This document shows, piece by piece, positions 27,659-33,137 of a DNA stretch of 33,137 nt. The DNA comes from a virus. The stretch's first letter is position 1, and each line of letters opens with the position of its first letter. Position numbers and translations under genes: made by a program. The notes below the pieces were generated by a model that did not search any database, had not been told where the DNA came from, and was given only the letters and a program-made list of their open reading frames with translations. Where the stretch lies: positions 1-33,137 of the IMG/VR virus record IMGVR_UViG_3300031576_001095, one strand, 5' to 3'.

Positions 27659-28020
27659 GAGATTTGCGGGCCTCCTTCACCGAGCAGACGGGTCAGGTTG
27701 GCAATTTCCCACCCGGCCGGACTCGCATCGCCCAACTGCCGGACGAGCAACCGAGTCGCTTCCGCGCGTGTGGACACGTCGAACTGCAGCCCGTTGAGGC
27801 TCGTGAGCAGGGCGCGCGCGGCCATCTGCTCATGAGTCACGTCTGCGGTGAGCGCGGCGAGCTGTTCGTAGAGGGCGGTCATCTGGTCGAGGTCGCGAAA
27901 TTGCCAGGGGCCTTGCAGAAGCGCGTCCAACCGCGCCCGCAACTCCACGGCGAGGGTGCTGGGGCTCCCGGCTCCGGCAAGCCCGGAAGCCCCGCTGGCA
28001 TCGGCCTCGTTGACAGTCAT
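27655..28020 (-). CDS. Hypothetical early protein, 121 aa
   Basis: The ATG overlaps the HNH stop (ATGA) and its stop overlaps the annealing-protein ATG (ATGA). Mostly helical: LRARLDALLQGPWQFRDLDQ, MTALYEQLAALTADVTHEQM, then EATRLLVRQLGDASPAGWEI. No motif recognised. Its place directly before the annealing protein suggests a recombination or replication accessory. Confidence 0.55.
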   Translation of the reverse strand: MTVNEADASGASGLAGAGSPSTLAVELRARLDALLQGPWQFRDLDQMTALYEQLAALTADVTHEQMAARALLTSLNGLQFDVSTRAEATRLLVRQLGDASPAGWEIANLTRLLGEGGPQIS

Positions 28021-28466
28021 GCTTGTTGTCTCCGCCGCCCAGTTGCAATCAGGGAGATCGTGGACGCTGAAACACCATAGGCGTCAGCGATCTGCTGCTG
28101 AGATGTATGCTGCAGATCAACTCTGATTTGCTTGACTTGCTCGAAAGAGAGCTTACATACCCGTCCGGGATGTTTCACGCCCTTGCGGCGACCTTTCACC
28201 ATCGAGTCGTGAATATTGTCCTTGTTCGTCCCCAAAAACATATGGTCGGGTCTTACACAACCAGGATTGTCACAACGGTGCAGAATATGTAGACGATTTG
28301 GGATAGACCCATTCACAAGAATCCAAGCGACACGGTGGGCATATTGCGACTTGCCTTGGTACCGAAACGTCCCGTAGCCCTGTTGATGTTTTGCTCCAAG
28401 CCAAGGGAAGCACTCGTTGTTAGGAGCTAGTTGTGCTTTAGACCAGAATCGTTCTGCGGTTGTCAT
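28017..28466 (-). CDS. HNH homing endonuclease with C-terminal HTH
   Basis: 149 residues. TAERFWSKAQLAPNNECFPW, QGYGTFRYQGKSQYAHRVAW, then the HNH core LHILHRCDNPGCVRPDHMFL with GTNKDNIHDSMVKGRR. The C-terminus, LSFEQVKQIRVDLQHTSQQQ with IADAYGVSASTISLIATGRR, is a DNA-binding helix-turn-helix as in other homing HNH enzymes. Local DNA is visibly less GC-rich than the phage genes. Both ends join neighbours by ATGA overlaps, so the insertion kept operon coupling intact. Confidence 0.87.
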   Translation of the reverse strand: MTTAERFWSKAQLAPNNECFPWLGAKHQQGYGTFRYQGKSQYAHRVAWILVNGSIPNRLHILHRCDNPGCVRPDHMFLGTNKDNIHDSMVKGRRKGVKHPGRVCKLSFEQVKQIRVDLQHTSQQQIADAYGVSASTISLIATGRRRQQA

Positions 28467-28798
28467 CGACGTAACTGCGCCCCACGCCCGGCGTCGATGA
28501 GCGCGCTCCGTTCGTTCATGTCGGGGCCGGGGACCGTCGAGGTCCCAACGAATAACGGTCCTGGACTCTCCGCCGTCGCCAGGATGTCGAGTCCCGTCCC
28601 CTCACAGTGCTCGCAGGGTTCGCTCACGATGGCATCCTCGGGCTCGAATCCTGTCCGCCGAAGCCTGGTGCCGTGCCCGCCGCAGGCACTACACTTGACG
28701 GGCGAGCCTGACCGTTGATACGATGGGCTTGCCTGATTCTGCTTACCGCCGCGGTCGCCACCAGCGATTGCGGCGGGTTCGTTTTCGGTGGTGCTCAT
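28463..28798 (-). CDS. DnaJ-type zinc-finger (CxxCxGxG) protein, 111 aa
   Basis: The middle, VKCSACGGHGTRLRR and SEPCEHCEGTGLDIL, contains two CxxCxGxG units, as in the DnaJ cysteine-rich domain. The flanks are polar, low in complexity and probably disordered. No J domain is present, so it is not a DnaJ co-chaperone. It probably binds zinc and a protein or nucleic acid partner. The ATG overlaps nothing upstream; there is a 74-base gap to the RHH gene. Confidence 0.68.
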   Translation of the reverse strand: MSTTENEPAAIAGGDRGGKQNQASPSYQRSGSPVKCSACGGHGTRLRRTGFEPEDAIVSEPCEHCEGTGLDILATAESPGPLFVGTSTVPGPDMNERSALIDAGRGAQLRR

Positions 28799-28872
28799 TG
28801 TCGGGCTCCTCTCGATGACTTGTTTCGTGCACCGCTCACCGAACCCACCATCACCTCCCTGGGTCGCTATAA

Positions 28873-29064
28873 TCAGGAACGTCCGGTTCGGACAGGGGCC
28901 TTTCGGCGTCGCTGGATGATTTCCTTGAGCGCTTCCTCAACCAAATCCGCAACCGTCATTCCATCAATGGTCGCTGTAGCACGAGCCTCTCTCCACAGGT
29001 TTCTATCTATCCCGCGGATTGTCACGGGCACTCGGTTTGTTTTCGCGCCTACGGCAGTAGTCAT
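28873..29064 (-). CDS. Ribbon-helix-helix (Arc/CopG-like) protein, 63 aa
   Basis: NRVPVTIRGIDRNLWREARA, TATIDGMTVADLVEEALKEI and IQRRRKAPV match the ribbon-helix-helix layout: short strand (VPVTIRGI), helix A, Gly-Met-Thr turn, helix B. Such proteins are transcriptional repressors or antitoxins. No toxin gene is adjacent, so a phage early-gene regulator is more likely. It is the second gene of the early operon. Confidence 0.75.
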   Translation of the reverse strand: MTTAVGAKTNRVPVTIRGIDRNLWREARATATIDGMTVADLVEEALKEIIQRRRKAPVRTGRS

Positions 29065-29075
29065 CGCCTCTCACC

Positions 29076-29522
29076 CTATCGCAACATGTTGGACTTGTCA
29101 AGCCTTCTCTGCTCCCGCCGGCGCCTCATGTCAGCATCGCGAATGTCGAGCGCTTCTGCCAGTGACAAGCCATGTTCCTTGGCGATACGCTTAACTCTAA
29201 TGACCCATCCGGGCGCACCTTTGGGCTTTCTGCCAGGACGAAAAGCCCTGTTGGGGTGCTCGTCTGGACGCACGACAGTCAAATGCTCCGGGTTTACGCA
29301 GGTCTTGTTCTCGCATAGATGGTGAATTTCATGTGCGGATGGGATCTTGCCGACAAAGTTTTCGTAAGCCCAACGATGCGCATTGATTACTCGGTGATGA
29401 GCAACACCGAAAACCCCATAACCGCTATTGTTTTTCGCGGCCGTCCATTCCCAGCATCCGCTAGGAACCTTGATCACTTTGGTGAGGAAACGGTCGAGTG
29501 GAGCGATCGCTGTGGTCGCCAT
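29076..29522 (-). CDS. HNH homing-type endonuclease, first gene of the early operon
   Basis: 148 residues: DRFLTKVIKVPSGCWEWTAA, NSGYGVFGVAHHRVINAHRW, AYENFVGKIPSAHEIHHLCE and NKTCVNPEHLTVVRPDEHPN contain the HNH_3-like core. A basic C-terminus follows (VIRVKRIAKEHGLSLAEALD, MRRRREQRRLDKSN). DNA is less GC-rich than the neighbours. The ATG is only seven bases after a possible -10 box, or eight bases after AAGG, which may instead serve as ribosome site. Confidence 0.87.
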   Translation of the reverse strand: MATTAIAPLDRFLTKVIKVPSGCWEWTAAKNNSGYGVFGVAHHRVINAHRWAYENFVGKIPSAHEIHHLCENKTCVNPEHLTVVRPDEHPNRAFRPGRKPKGAPGWVIRVKRIAKEHGLSLAEALDIRDADMRRRREQRRLDKSNMLR

Positions 29523-29528
29523 ACGGTT

Positions 29529-29557
29529 ACCTTATCAAACAAGTCATAGACTGTCAA
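29529..29557 (-). promoter_or_regulatory. Probable early operon promoter
   Basis: -35 TTGACA (29557-29552, perfect), 17-base spacer, -10-like TAAGGT (29534-29529, three of six). It begins right at the end of the integrase gene and faces the early operon. The -10 match is weak and the same bases include an AAGG that could be a ribosome site, so the call is moderate. Confidence 0.45.
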
Positions 29558-29559
29558 AC

Positions 29560-30423
29560 TCAAGCCCTCCCGCCCATGTGTTTGTCGTAGAGCGCCTGCA
29601 CGTCGTCCAACTGAAGCCGCCCGTAGAGGTTGATCGTCGTTTGGATGGACTGGTGCCGCATGACCTGCTGGATCGCAGCCAGCGGCATCTCCGTCATCTT
29701 GAGTGTCCTTGCCAACCCGTGACGCAGGAGATGCGCCGTGAGCGGATAGGAGAGCCCGATCGCCCGTCCCAGGCGTTTGAGCGTGCCCTCGATCCAATCG
29801 ACCCGGCGCCGCATTCCTCGTGAACTGGTGAACACCCATCCAGAGGAACCATGGGCAGCGAGCAGGTCTCGCACATGGGACGGAATGGGGAGGTCATACG
29901 GCCGTCCGCCTTTCCCGATGACGCGGATCCGCCGGTGCTCAAGATCAATGGCCTCCGCACGCAGGTTCTGGCACTCGCGCACTCGGAGTCCCGTGTGATA
30001 GAGCAGTTCAACGAGCACGATCTCCTCAAGGGTCTGGGCAACCCGGCAGAGCGCGATGATCTCCGCCTCGCTGGGGGCGGGCCGTGGGGCCGCATGCCAC
30101 TTCGGTTTGTGGACACGATCGCACGGATTCTCGCGTAGGAATCGGTAGTCCTCCACCGCCCACCGAAAGAAGGCTTTGAGCCGCATGAGCTCAGTCTGCA
30201 TCGAGCGCCGCGACAACGGCCGCGCGACGAGATAGTGCTCGATGTGCTCCGGCGTCAGGGCCGCGAGGGGAAGATTGAGGTAGGTTTGGAGGAAGATTCG
30301 CGCGACACGAAGGTACTCTCGTCGCGTAGTGAGCGCAACACGTCCGAGAGATTGCTGGAGGTTGAGAAACTCGGTGTACGCCTGGAGCAGGTGCGCATGG
30401 GACGCGCGAACCTGCGTCCTCAT
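29560..30423 (-). CDS. int: Tyrosine recombinase (phage integrase)
   Basis: 287 residues, compact XerC/D-like layout. N-terminal SAM-like core-binding domain: LLQAYTEFLNLQQSLGRVAL, TTRREYLRVARIFLQTYLN. Catalytic domain: R147 in LLYHTGLRVRECQNL, K171 in VIGKGGRPYDL, H231-x-x-R234 in LTAHLLRHGLARTL, H257 in VMRHQSIQTT and Tyr267 in INLYGRLQLD. All six catalytic positions are present, so it should be active. It integrates and excises the phage. No excisionase or att site is evident next to it. Its promoter contains a palindrome between -35 and -10. Confidence 0.93.
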   Translation of the reverse strand: MRTQVRASHAHLLQAYTEFLNLQQSLGRVALTTRREYLRVARIFLQTYLNLPLAALTPEHIEHYLVARPLSRRSMQTELMRLKAFFRWAVEDYRFLRENPCDRVHKPKWHAAPRPAPSEAEIIALCRVAQTLEEIVLVELLYHTGLRVRECQNLRAEAIDLEHRRIRVIGKGGRPYDLPIPSHVRDLLAAHGSSGWVFTSSRGMRRRVDWIEGTLKRLGRAIGLSYPLTAHLLRHGLARTLKMTEMPLAAIQQVMRHQSIQTTINLYGRLQLDDVQALYDKHMGGRA

Positions 30424-30734
30424 CCAAGGCTATGGGGGTGAGCGGTGCCCTCTAGGGTAGACCGCTCCGGCAAGCGGTGTCAATGGAATCTACATTATTC
30501 AGCAGGGCTTGACGGGGTTCCTTCTGTGCGGAACGCGCGTGCGAGGGACGGACGATGAAATGCCGATCACCTCCCCGCCCAGGCCGGGAGCAGACGGCGA
30601 CGGAGGCACAAGGGAGATGCCCGACCTGGGGAGGGGAGTCTCCGATCCCATCTCCCACACACAAGGGCGCGGGTCCCTCTCCGGCCTAGGGGGGGAGGAG
30701 TGCGTGTCTGGGCAGCCATTGCCACCCCATGGCT
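30424..30734. other. Intergenic region upstream of integrase, no convincing gene
   Basis: Holds the integrase promoter (below) and otherwise purine-rich, GC-rich DNA with short repeats (agcggtg at 30441 and 30473). Frames on both strands here are low in complexity, with no recognisable protein features or ribosome sites. No tRNA is visible. An attachment site could lie here but I cannot point to one. Confidence 0.5.
30454..30483 (-). promoter_or_regulatory. Integrase promoter with palindrome in the spacer
   Basis: -35 TTGACA (30483-30478), 18-base spacer, -10-like TACCCT (30459-30454, three of six). Within the spacer is a perfect 6-6-6 palindrome, ACCGCT at 30461-30466 and AGCGGT at 30473-30478, with a further AGCGGT half site at 30441-30446 near the start of transcription. 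The geometry matches the operators in the transposon switch although the sequence does not. Confidence 0.5.
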
Positions 30735-30989
30735 TCAGTCATCGTCGTCTGATGTCTGAAAGTGCTGATAACTAGCTGAGAACTTCTCGCGCAATTCTAT
30801 GGTCCACAATCCTTGCTCTTTCGCCAGTCTACGCATGATCCATGCAGTGTTACGCCGATTGATCGACGTGGGTAAACCATAATGATCCCACCCCGGCATA
30901 TTGAAGAGCGTCCCCATTGACATGGCCATCATAACATTGATGAGGGAATGACTCGCTGGTTCATTCCACTCATCATAGTATGATGCCAT
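30735..30989 (-). CDS. AT-rich orphan gene, 84 aa
   Basis: MASYYDEWNEPASHSLINVM, MAMSMGTLFNMPGWDHYGLP, TSINRRNTAWIMRRLAKEQG, LWTIELREKFSASYQHFQTS, DDDD. The pattern TSINRRNTAWIMRRLAKEQG-LW looks like a helix-turn-helix-like segment, followed by a short helix and an acidic tail. The DNA is clearly poorer in GC than the surroundings, suggesting recent arrival. There is no good ribosome site; a 7-bp palindrome (30971-30985) lies just inside the gene start. I do not recognise the family. Confidence 0.5.
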   Translation of the reverse strand: MASYYDEWNEPASHSLINVMMAMSMGTLFNMPGWDHYGLPTSINRRNTAWIMRRLAKEQGLWTIELREKFSASYQHFQTSDDDD

Positions 30990-31070
30990 ATTTCATCATA
31001 TCACTCATGCCCCATTTCGAGCCCATTGCTCGCATGGTTTAGGATGATGACCCATGTTGAGAGATGCTCT

Positions 31071-31412
31071 TTAGGAGGCGACGGCGTGGCCGCTGGAGAC
31101 CATCGTGGCGTTCGCGTCGAGGGCCGGTCCCTCAGCCGGGTAGACGTAGAGCGTGCCGAGATAGCGCCCGTACTTCTCCCGCCGATCCTTCACCGTGCGC
31201 ACCAGCACTTCCCCCGACGCCAGGAGCGTGTCGAGAAACACCTTGGCGGCCTTGCCCGCGTCCGTCGGGAGTTCCGGGGCGTTGATCCCCGCCAGGCGGA
31301 GGGTCGTGCGCACGCGCACATCCAAGCCTAGGTCAATCTCGACGTGGCAGGTGTCGCCGTCCACCACCCGGAGGATCGTCGCCCGGTAGGTGTAATCCGG
31401 CTCCGGTCGCAT
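31071..31412 (-). CDS. Staphylococcal-nuclease-like (SNase) nuclease
   Basis: 113 residues. The ATG at 31412 overlaps the collagen-like stop (TGATG), which sets the start. TYRATILRVVDGDTCHVEID, RVRTTLRLAGINAPELPTD and KDRREKYGRYLGTLYVYP are the OB-fold nuclease motifs, with R39, E47 and R83 matching the catalytic Arg-Glu-Arg, and D18/D20 in the metal site. A hydrolase of DNA or RNA, without signal peptide or lipobox, so cytoplasmic unless carried by another factor. Shorter than secreted SNases, as in plasmid and phage homologues. Confidence 0.87.
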   Translation of the reverse strand: MRPEPDYTYRATILRVVDGDTCHVEIDLGLDVRVRTTLRLAGINAPELPTDAGKAAKVFLDTLLASGEVLVRTVKDRREKYGRYLGTLYVYPAEGPALDANATMVSSGHAVAS

Positions 31413-32278
31413 CAGAACGCCCGCCAGGTCCCGACCACGCGCCACCACCAAGAACCTGGCGGCGTGAAACTGCGCCCGCCTTCGACTTCAACCCCCCACG
31501 TCCGGTCGAGGTTTCGCGTCAGGCGCGCGCCCGCGATCCACTGCAGTCCCGACTCATAACCAGCCAGCAGACGGCCTTCCCACCGTGGGAACGTGAGGCC
31601 CTGCAGGGGGACGGCCGGAGTCAATTTCACCTGGTCGCGCACACGCCAGACGCAGCGGGCCGTGGACGCCAACCGGCCGGTCGGGTCGCGGAGCAGTTCT
31701 ACCTGGTGTGCCTCAAGCCCCACGGTCTCGCAGTTGAGCAAGCTCCCAGGCACGAAGTCCAGCAGCACCCGCTCGGTTGCGGCCTCACGGGCCGCAGGGG
31801 CCTCGCCAGCGGGGATGAGCGGGCCTACAGGCTGCCCTGGGGTTCCGTGGGCCCCTGGAGCACCCGGAGTACCCACACCGGGCGTCCCTGGGGTGCCTGG
31901 AGGCCCTGCAGGGCCTCTCGGGCCAACGCCGGGGGGCAGAGTTGGTGCGCGGACATCCCGCTCGATGATGATTGGACCGCCAGGCTGCCTCGTGGACTGG
32001 ATCACCCGGAGGGCCTCGCTGAACGCCGCGAACTGCCGCTGGATCACCAGGTTGTTGTCCGCCAACAGGCGCGCCAGGTCTTCCTGCGTGATTGCCTTCG
32101 TGCGCGTGGCCGCCTCCTCTCGCTCCTTCACGATGGTCTCACGCAGACCAGCGAGGTCGCGGGCTTGTCGCAAGACAATCAGGCCCCCGAAGAGCCCGCC
32201 GCCGAGGAGGAACAGGATCAGCAACGCGATGATACTCGCCGCGACGGGGCCGCCGACGGCGTCGATGATCTTCTTCAT
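31412..32278 (-). CDS. Membrane-anchored collagen-like protein, 288 aa
   Basis: Residues 11-36 are a strong transmembrane segment (AASIIALLILFLLGGGLFGG), residues ~38-95 a helical coiled coil (LRQARDLAGLRETIVKEREE, LLADNNLVIQRQFAAFSEAL), and ~118-152 Gly-x-y repeats (GPRGPAGPPGTPGTPGVG, GAPGAHGTPGQPVGP). A globular C-terminal domain follows, with two Cys (LLNCETVGLEAHQVELLRD and STARCVWRVRDQVKLTP) and a Trp-rich end (SWWWRVVGTW). Collagen-like repeats are common in phage tail fibres and surface proteins. The TM anchor argues for a host envelope role instead, so its place is unclear. Confidence 0.7.
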   Translation of the reverse strand: MKKIIDAVGGPVAASIIALLILFLLGGGLFGGLIVLRQARDLAGLRETIVKEREEAATRTKAITQEDLARLLADNNLVIQRQFAAFSEALRVIQSTRQPGGPIIIERDVRAPTLPPGVGPRGPAGPPGTPGTPGVGTPGAPGAHGTPGQPVGPLIPAGEAPAAREAATERVLLDFVPGSLLNCETVGLEAHQVELLRDPTGRLASTARCVWRVRDQVKLTPAVPLQGLTFPRWEGRLLAGYESGLQWIAGARLTRNLDRTWGVEVEGGRSFTPPGSWWWRVVGTWRAF

Positions 32279-32279
32279 G

Positions 32280-32384
32280 CTACCGCCTCCGTTTCTTCTT
32301 CGGCATCGGGCGGGTCAGCAGGTACGCAGCCGCCACCCCCGCCCCCACGGCGACCAGCGCCGCCACGACCACCCAGCACCACAT
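32280..32384 (-). CDS. Micro-gene, 34 aa membrane protein
   Basis: MWCWVVVAALVAVGAGVAAA and YLLTRPMPKKKRRR: one transmembrane helix followed by a strongly basic C-tail (positive inside). The stop lies one base before the ATG of the collagen-like gene. Too short to classify. Confidence 0.6.
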   Translation of the reverse strand: MWCWVVVAALVAVGAGVAAAYLLTRPMPKKKRRR

Positions 32385-32391
32385 CTACGGC

Positions 32392-32589
32392 TTATCTCCC
32401 ACTCGCCGCCTCGACCGCCAACGGCCCGGCGACCTCCCGGAGTTTGTCCACGAAGGCCATCAGCCACACGTCCACCAGCCCATCCTGCGGGACGCCCGGC
32501 ACTCGGAAGGCCACTGATCCGACATAGTTGGGGCCTCGAAAGAGCATGACGCGCACGGAGGCCCGGTAGAGGTCAGGATTGCGCTTCAC
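32392..32589 (-). CDS. Hypothetical protein, 65 aa
   Basis: GTG start at 32589, inside the end of the upstream small gene. MKRNPDLYRASVRVMLFRGP, NYVGSVAFRVPGVPQDGLVD and VWLMAFVDKLREVAGPLAVE look like beta-beta-beta-alpha. No motif. It is part of the overlapping operon. Confidence 0.52.
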   Translation of the reverse strand: MKRNPDLYRASVRVMLFRGPNYVGSVAFRVPGVPQDGLVDVWLMAFVDKLREVAGPLAVEAASGR

Positions 32590-32716
32590 GGCTCCGACTG
32601 AGGCGCCAGATCGCCGCCGCGATGAAGAGGACCGCGACGGCCCCCGCCGCCACCCAGACGGCTGGAGGCGAGGAGGGCAGGCAGAGAGGCACTACGGCCT
32701 GTAGGGTGAGAGCCAT
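32573..32716 (-). CDS. Small membrane protein, 47 aa
   Basis: ATG at 32716, overlapping the prepilin-like gene by 25 bases. MALTLQAVVPLCLPSSPPAV, WVAAGAVAVLFIAAAIWRLS, RSREAQS: one clear transmembrane helix (about 20-38) with a basic C-tail, and a Cys in the N-terminal part. Role unknown. Confidence 0.58.
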   Translation of the reverse strand: MALTLQAVVPLCLPSSPPAVWVAAGAVAVLFIAAAIWRLSRSREAQS

Positions 32717-33111
32717 TGGGGGCAGACGAGCCCGTAGAACGCATGGTGATACACGAGGGCCGTCTCATGCGACCGGGAGAAGGTAACCCACCGCACGCGC
32801 ACATCAATCCGCCAGAGGTCCGTGCCGCGAAGCACCTGGACATCGACATGCCGTTCAAACGGCACCCCCTCATCGCGGATGATCTCGGGGGGAGCGGTGG
32901 GAGTGATCCAGTCGCATGGGTGCGCCAGCACCGACTCCAGCCCTCGCGCGGCCACCCCCTGTGCACGCACGGTCAGGGCCGAGAGGACCTGCGCGCGAAG
33001 CGACAGGGCGTAGACGGCGAACCCGAGCAGCGCCGTCAACGCCAGGACGTTGAGCATCACCAGAATCTCAAGCAGCGTGAAACCCCGCATCAATCCCGCG
33101 CGGGCTGACAC
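32692..33111 (-). CDS. Type IV prepilin-like protein, 139 aa
   Basis: The N-terminus MSARAGLMRG is followed by FTLLEILVMLNVLALTALLG: a class of prepilin signal with cleavage after Gly10, Phe at +1 and Glu at +5, then a hydrophobic helix. The start is a GTG at 33111; an ATG at 33090 would leave a leader of only three residues. The mature part is about 129 residues with Cys in AHPCDWITP and in GLVCPQWLS, which could form a disulfide. Prepilins belong to type IV pili or type II secretion; such a gene in a phage-like operon is unusual. No other pilus genes are visible. Confidence 0.7.
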   Translation of the reverse strand: MSARAGLMRGFTLLEILVMLNVLALTALLGFAVYALSLRAQVLSALTVRAQGVAARGLESVLAHPCDWITPTAPPEIIRDEGVPFERHVDVQVLRGTDLWRIDVRVRWVTFSRSHETALVYHHAFYGLVCPQWLSPYRP

Positions 33112-33137
33112 GCGAGACGCGTTCGCAGGACCGCGCG

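Noticed and set aside
26909-27835. Plus-strand frame opposite the annealing protein
   Set aside because: Mirror of a gene with clear RecT/Bet-like motifs.
28799-28872. A 17-19 residue frame with GGAGG next to its start and an ATGA overlap at its end
   Set aside because: Too short, and the ribosome site is too close to the ATG; kept only as a note.
30509-30775. 88-residue plus-strand frame upstream of integrase
   Set aside because: Low complexity, no ribosome site, overlaps the end of the orphan gene.
31593-32549. Two long plus-strand frames opposite the collagen-like gene
   Set aside because: Gly/Pro-rich code on the minus strand gives Pro/Gly/Ala-rich open frames on the plus strand; no other support.
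1-33137. CRISPR arrays, rRNA and tRNA genes
   Set aside because: No regularly spaced short repeats and no cloverleaf-like or ribosomal sequence were seen by eye; a covariance-model scan would be decisive for tRNAs.

Overview
The window is the core of a temperate, tailed (siphovirus-like, HK97-fold) bacteriophage genome or prophage. It is GC-rich and almost entirely coded on the minus strand, so the genes are best read from right to left. The host is probably an uncultivated Gram-negative bacterium: there is a lipobox lipoprotein and a type IV prepilin-like signal, E. coli-like -35/-10 boxes, and many GTG/TTG starts. I cannot name the host lineage from sequence alone.

Layout, right to left. 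(1) 33.1-31.07 kb: a tightly overlapping minus-strand operon with a prepilin-like protein, three small proteins (two with membrane segments), a membrane-anchored collagen-like protein and a staphylococcal-nuclease-type nuclease. Whether it is phage or flanking host DNA is open. (2) 30.99-29.56 kb: an AT-rich orphan gene and a tyrosine integrase with its own promoter. (3) 29.5-19.5 kb: the early operon, more than 25 genes chained by 1-4 nt ATGA/GTGA/TGATG overlaps. It includes HNH endonucleases, a RecT/Bet-like annealing protein, a HerA-like ATPase with two C-terminal winged-helix units, a RusA resolvase, a replication initiator, a probable helicase-loader-type protein, and many micro-genes. 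(4) 19.4-14.9 kb: two IS1-family mobile elements side by side, described below. (5) 14.9-0 kb: the late operon, with its own consensus-like promoter. It runs HNH, small and large terminase, portal, prohead protease, major capsid protein, putative decoration protein, head-tail connector, a group of unusual structural proteins (two paralogues sharing a 78-bp identical segment and a protein with fourteen 14-residue WEALQ-type repeats), an HK97 gp10-like protein, a tail-terminator-like protein and the tail tube protein, which runs off the left edge. A free-standing NUMOD3/Vsr-like homing endonuclease is inserted on the opposite strand between the last two.

The most interesting region is 14.88-19.44 kb. 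Positions 14889-17732 form a complete IS1-family transposon: 16-bp perfect terminal inverted repeats, an 8-bp target duplication, an intact DDE transposase, and an unusual three-gene cargo operon (XRE regulator, ParB-like protein, unknown protein). Between transposase and cargo are back-to-back consensus promoters. Each has an 18-bp palindromic operator, with a shared core, placed exactly between its -35 and -10 boxes, which looks like a repressor-controlled transposition switch. Directly abutting it is a decayed second element (17741-19444) with related ends, a remnant transposase C-terminus, an XRE-ImmA/IrrE-like regulator and an 80-residue protein. That small protein shares a basic sequence module with the XRE regulator of the first element. 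Together they suggest a recurrent class of cargo-bearing, regulator-controlled IS1-like transposons that settled between the early and late operons of this phage.

All family calls come from reading motifs by eye; no database search was possible.
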